From NCBI RefSeq assembly GCF_001544695.2, contig NZ_FCOM02000018.1, positions 78,458 through 142,457 on the forward strand: a stretch of 64,000 nt of DNA, given 5' to 3'. Positions within the stretch are counted from its first letter, which is position 1; every line of letters starts with the position of its first letter. This document shows positions 61,808 through 64,000 of this stretch, piece by piece. Source of the stretch: Caballeronia arvi (GTDB lineage: Bacteria > Pseudomonadota > Gammaproteobacteria > Burkholderiales > Burkholderiaceae). The position numbers were made by a program, and so were the translations under genes. The notes under the pieces were generated by a model. That model was not told the origin of the DNA. It ran no database searches and saw only the letters and a list, made by a program, of their open reading frames with translations.

Positions 61808-62848
61808 TCAGGCGCTTTCGCGCGGCACCACCGAATAGGCTACGCGCACGCGCTTGCCGGAGGGCCCGACGATGCCCTGTTCCCGCGCCTCCAGCGCGGC
61901 AAGCAAGGTCGCGCCGGTGCGCAGGCCGATGCCGTAGGCGTCGACGGAAATCGTCGTGATCGATGGCGTGCAGCACGCGGCGACTTCGAAATTGCCGAAG
62001 CCCGCAACGGCGATATCGTCCGGCACCGTCAGGCCGCGCCGGTGGCATTCCATTATCGCGCCGAACGCGGACATGTCGCTCACGCACATCACGGCTTGCG
62101 TGTCGGGCCAGGCGTCGAGCAGCGCGGCCATCGCCGGTCCGCCGTGACTCATCGTAATGGGAGAGTCGCCGAGACGAATGATGCGTTCGTCGTCGAGGCC
62201 GAGTGCTTTCATCTGTGCGCGGAAACCCTTCAGCCGATCCAGTCCGCGACGATCCAGCTCGCTCGCCCCGCCGATGAAACCGATGCGCTCGTAGCCGCGA
62301 TCCGCGAGATAGCGCACCATCTCACGCGCCGCGCTGACGTTCGAGAAGCCGACGGCGGCGTCGATCGGATCGGAAGGCGCATCCCACATCTCCACGACAG
62401 GCACGCCCGAGCGGCGCAGCAGCGTGCGCGTCGCATCCGTATGACGTGATCCGGTCAGCGCGATGCAGCGCGGCTGATGACGCAGCATGGAGCGCACGAG
62501 CCGCTCCTCGCGGTCCAGATGGTAGTCCGTGTCGCCGATCAGCAGCTGCAGGCCATGCGGCTCCAGCGATGCGGAAAGCCCGCGCACGGTGTCGGAGAAG
62601 TTGGAACTCGCGAGCGACGGCACCAGCACGGCGACGAATTCCGAACGTCCGGACGATAACGCGCCCGCGGCGGCATCGGCGACGTAGCCGAGTTCGTCGA
62701 TCGCCTTCTGCACGCGCTCACGCGTCGCCAGCGCGACGCTGTGGCCCGCGAGCACGCGCGATACTGTCATCTTCGAAACGCCGGCGAGACGCGCGACATC
62801 GGACATGCGCGGCGGGCCGGCGGAAGGATCGAAGGTGGATGTCGGCAT
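61808..62848 (-). CDS. LacI-family transcriptional regulator of the pentose oxidation locus
   Basis: This 346-residue repressor has an N-terminal LacI helix-turn-helix (RMSDVARLAGVSKMTVSRVLAG, residues ~14-35) with hinge, and a periplasmic-binding-like sensor domain (EFVAVLVPSLASSNFSDTVRGL...). The DNA-binding recognition residues are typical of a GTTACCGGTAAC-type site, which sits directly downstream in front of xylD. I infer that it releases DNA when xylonate, gluconate or a related acid is present. The start at 62848 has a weak GAAAG-like site. It is in the same orientation as its target genes. Confidence 0.92.
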   Translation of the reverse strand: MPTSTFDPSAGPPRMSDVARLAGVSKMTVSRVLAGHSVALATRERVQKAIDELGYVADAAAGALSSGRSEFVAVLVPSLASSNFSDTVRGLSASLEPHGLQLLIGDTDYHLDREERLVRSMLRHQPRCIALTGSRHTDATRTLLRRSGVPVVEMWDAPSDPIDAAVGFSNVSAAREMVRYLADRGYERIGFIGGASELDRRGLDRLKGFRAQMKALGLDDERIIRLGDSPITMSHGGPAMAALLDAWPDTQAVMCVSDMSAFGAIMECHRRGLTVPDDIAVAGFGNFEVAACCTPSITTISVDAYGIGLRTGATLLAALEAREQGIVGPSGKRVRVAYSVVPRESA

Positions 62849-62879
62849 GCGTTGGCTTTCGAAGCTGAGTCAGCGGTCT

Positions 62880-63530
62880 TCAGTCGACTCGGACCCAGCC
62901 GTCTTCGCGCTGTTCGAGGATGAGGTGGAGCTTGGCTTCGCCGGATTCGCGGTCGGCCGCGGTCACTTCGGGGAAAGCGCGTTTGATGTCGCGATCATCG
63001 GCCCACGGAGCCACGTTTTCGAGCTTGTACGTATAGGTGACGTCCGAGCGATGCGCGGTCGGATCGGGCTCCGTCCAGGCGACGACCTTGCCCAGTTTGA
63101 CGTGCGCGTAGCAAAGCATCCATGCTCGCGGATCGTTCGTGGCGCTGGGATCACCGGCGGTCCTGGTCGTCTCCACCGCATACTTTTGCCCTTCGCCCGT
63201 CAGGCTGTATGCGATGCCGTTCTGTTTAGCGTTGGTGTTGGCGTTCGCCGGTGCCGTGGTCGCACGGGCGATGAGACCGCTTTTCTCGAGCGCGGCGAGT
63301 TGTTCGCGCAAGGCCGCGGACGAGTATTCGTTGAGGTCCCGGTTGCCATAGACCGACGGAAATGCGTACGGGCCTCGGCCGCTCCGATTCAGGCACAGCA
63401 AGCCGCGGTTGGTTTTCATGTCGGCGGAAATCGCGTCGCCCAGGCTGGACTCGCTTGCATCGTTCTTTTTACCGCAAGCCGCGACAAGCAACGCGGCACT
63501 GACGGCGGCAATCAACAGGCTCGTTCTCAT
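62880..63530 (-). CDS. Lipoprotein of unknown function
   Basis: This 216-residue lipoprotein is not recognised by domain. The N-terminus MRTSLLIAAVSAALLVAACGKK is a lipobox signal, cleaved before C19. The mature part is hydrophilic with KNDASESSLGDAIS, LNRSGRGPYAFPSVYGNRDLNEYSSAALREQLAALEKSGLI and a C-terminal strand-rich stretch ending EDGWVRVD. The region around ALREQLAALEKSGLI resembles a winged-helix or binding helix. The start at 63530 has GGAG; a longer frame would add 28 residues before the signal. It lies between the LacI gene and the rRNA operon. Confidence 0.8.
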   Translation of the reverse strand: MRTSLLIAAVSAALLVAACGKKNDASESSLGDAISADMKTNRGLLCLNRSGRGPYAFPSVYGNRDLNEYSSAALREQLAALEKSGLIARATTAPANANTNAKQNGIAYSLTGEGQKYAVETTRTAGDPSATNDPRAWMLCYAHVKLGKVVAWTEPDPTAHRSDVTYTYKLENVAPWADDRDIKRAFPEVTAADRESGEAKLHLILEQREDGWVRVD

Positions 63531-63659
63531 ATGCGCTCCGGGAAGGGTCGGCATGATGGGTACAACCTTTCGTTGCCATTTTACCGACAGAAACTGCGCA
63601 ATCGGAGAAGGCATCGTGAGGGAATGAGCTTCTGTGATGCAAAGTGCGCGCCCGAACGC

Positions 63660-63690
63660 AAAAACCCCACCTTTTCGGGGTGGGGTTTTT
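63660..63690 (-). terminator. Rho-independent terminator of the rRNA operon
   Basis: AAAAACCCCACC and GGTGGGGTTTTT form a 12-base-pair stem with a seven-base loop. On the minus strand it lies 17 bases after the 5S gene and ends in a T run. It terminates the rRNA transcript. Confidence 0.92.
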
Positions 63691-63707
63691 GTTTTGCTGC
63701 ATGAGGA

Positions 63708-63822
63708 GCCTGACGATTACCTACTTTCACACGGGAATCCGCACTATCATCGGCGTGGAGTCGTTTCACGGTCCTGTTCGGGATGGGAAGGGGTGGGACC
63801 GACTCGCTATGGTCATCAGGCA
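63708..63822 (-). rRNA. rrf: 5S ribosomal RNA
   Basis: The 115-base sequence, read on the minus strand, begins TGCCTGATGACCATAGCG and ends AATCGTCAGGC. It contains CCCACCCCTTCCCATCCCGAACAGG in pieces as the conserved loop B/helix III part, and the ends pair (GCCTGA / TCAGGC) as helix I. It is 117 bases downstream of the 23S 3' end, as in other Burkholderiaceae. Confidence 0.97.
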
Positions 63823-63939
63823 TGACTTGTTGTTGCCTCGTCGTGTGACGCTGCAACCAATCTGGGAAGAAGCAGTATTGAATTCGGGTGGTGATCGTTG
63901 CACAACGACTCACTCAACCAGTACAAACACACTGGTTAT
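63823..63939 (-). other. 23S-5S spacer
   Basis: The 117-base spacer between 23S and 5S has no tRNA. It includes a stretch complementary to the 23S end region (ACCAGTGTGTTTGTACTGG), which can form the processing stem that trims the 23S 3' end. Confidence 0.7.
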
Positions 63940-64000
63940 AGGATCAAGCCTTACGGGCAATTAGTATCAGTTAGCTCAATGCATTACTGCACTTACACAC
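63940..64000 (-). rRNA. rrl: 23S ribosomal RNA, 3' end (partial)
   Basis: Read on the minus strand the last 61 bases are GTGTGTAAGTGCAGTAATGCAT...CTGATACTAATTGCCCGTAAGGCTTGATCCT in pieces. This is the conserved 3' end of 23S rRNA in Burkholderiaceae (end inferred from the E. coli 23S end GAGGCUUAACCUU). The gene continues beyond the window. Confidence 0.95.

Overview
The window is a dense stretch of high-GC chromosome from a betaproteobacterium of the Burkholderiaceae, most like Paraburkholderia or Caballeronia. The evidence is two Burkholderia-type trimeric porins, a complete wspABCDEFR surface-sensing cluster, a histone-H1-like HU protein, a selenocysteine formate dehydrogenase locus, and a 23S-5S rRNA operon end whose sequence is typical of the family. 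No insertion sequence, prophage or CRISPR array was seen. Most genes sit in tight runs whose stop and start codons overlap as ATGA or TGATG, so the operon boundaries are clear.

Layout. 1-5 kb: the 3' end of a degenerate EAL protein, an SDR/metallo-hydrolase pair, and a divergent CHAD/Nudix pair. 4.2-11.5 kb (minus): an eight-gene operon made of an NMT1-type ABC importer, FAD oxidoreductase, class III CoA-transferase, enoyl-CoA hydratase, 7Fe ferredoxin and a LysR regulator. It looks like an uptake-plus-CoA-activation pathway whose substrate I cannot name. 11.9-17.4 kb: porin, GalP-like sugar/H+ symporter, a PTS EIIA-domain protein, a cupin and an MFS transporter. 17.5-29.9 kb (minus): a selenoprotein module with selC (tRNA-Sec), two DedA-type membrane proteins, selB, selA, fdhE and the three formate dehydrogenase subunits. 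The catalytic subunit is read through an in-frame UGA at 29293-29295 (Sec197) that is followed by a SECIS-like hairpin. An orphan MazE-like antitoxin gene is inserted on the opposite strand between fdhE and the gamma subunit.

30-41 kb: a YihY membrane protein with a DUF883-like tail, a major porin, the four-gene Anbu proteasome-like cluster (Anbu protease, transglutaminase-like protein lacking the expected Cys, alpha-E protein, circularly permuted ATP-grasp), a DnaQ/GIY-YIG fusion nuclease, an SDR with a divergent LysR regulator, and HU. 41-49 kb: an EEP-family protein and a phospholipase-D/VTT fusion, a CLC antiporter, an aldo/keto reductase, a LysE exporter and two small proteins of 55 and 53 residues. 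48.7-57.2 kb (minus): the complete wsp cluster; its diguanylate cyclase WspR lacks the Arg of the inhibitory I-site.

57.3-64 kb: a lipoprotein metallo-beta-lactamase-fold enzyme, a small hypothetical protein, a pentose oxidation locus (LacI regulator, palindromic operator, xylonate-type dehydratase, and a xylose-dehydrogenase-type SDR broken by a one-base deletion), a lipoprotein, and the 5S and 23S 3' end of an rRNA operon on the minus strand.

All family calls come from reading motifs and overall sequence pattern; no database search was run.
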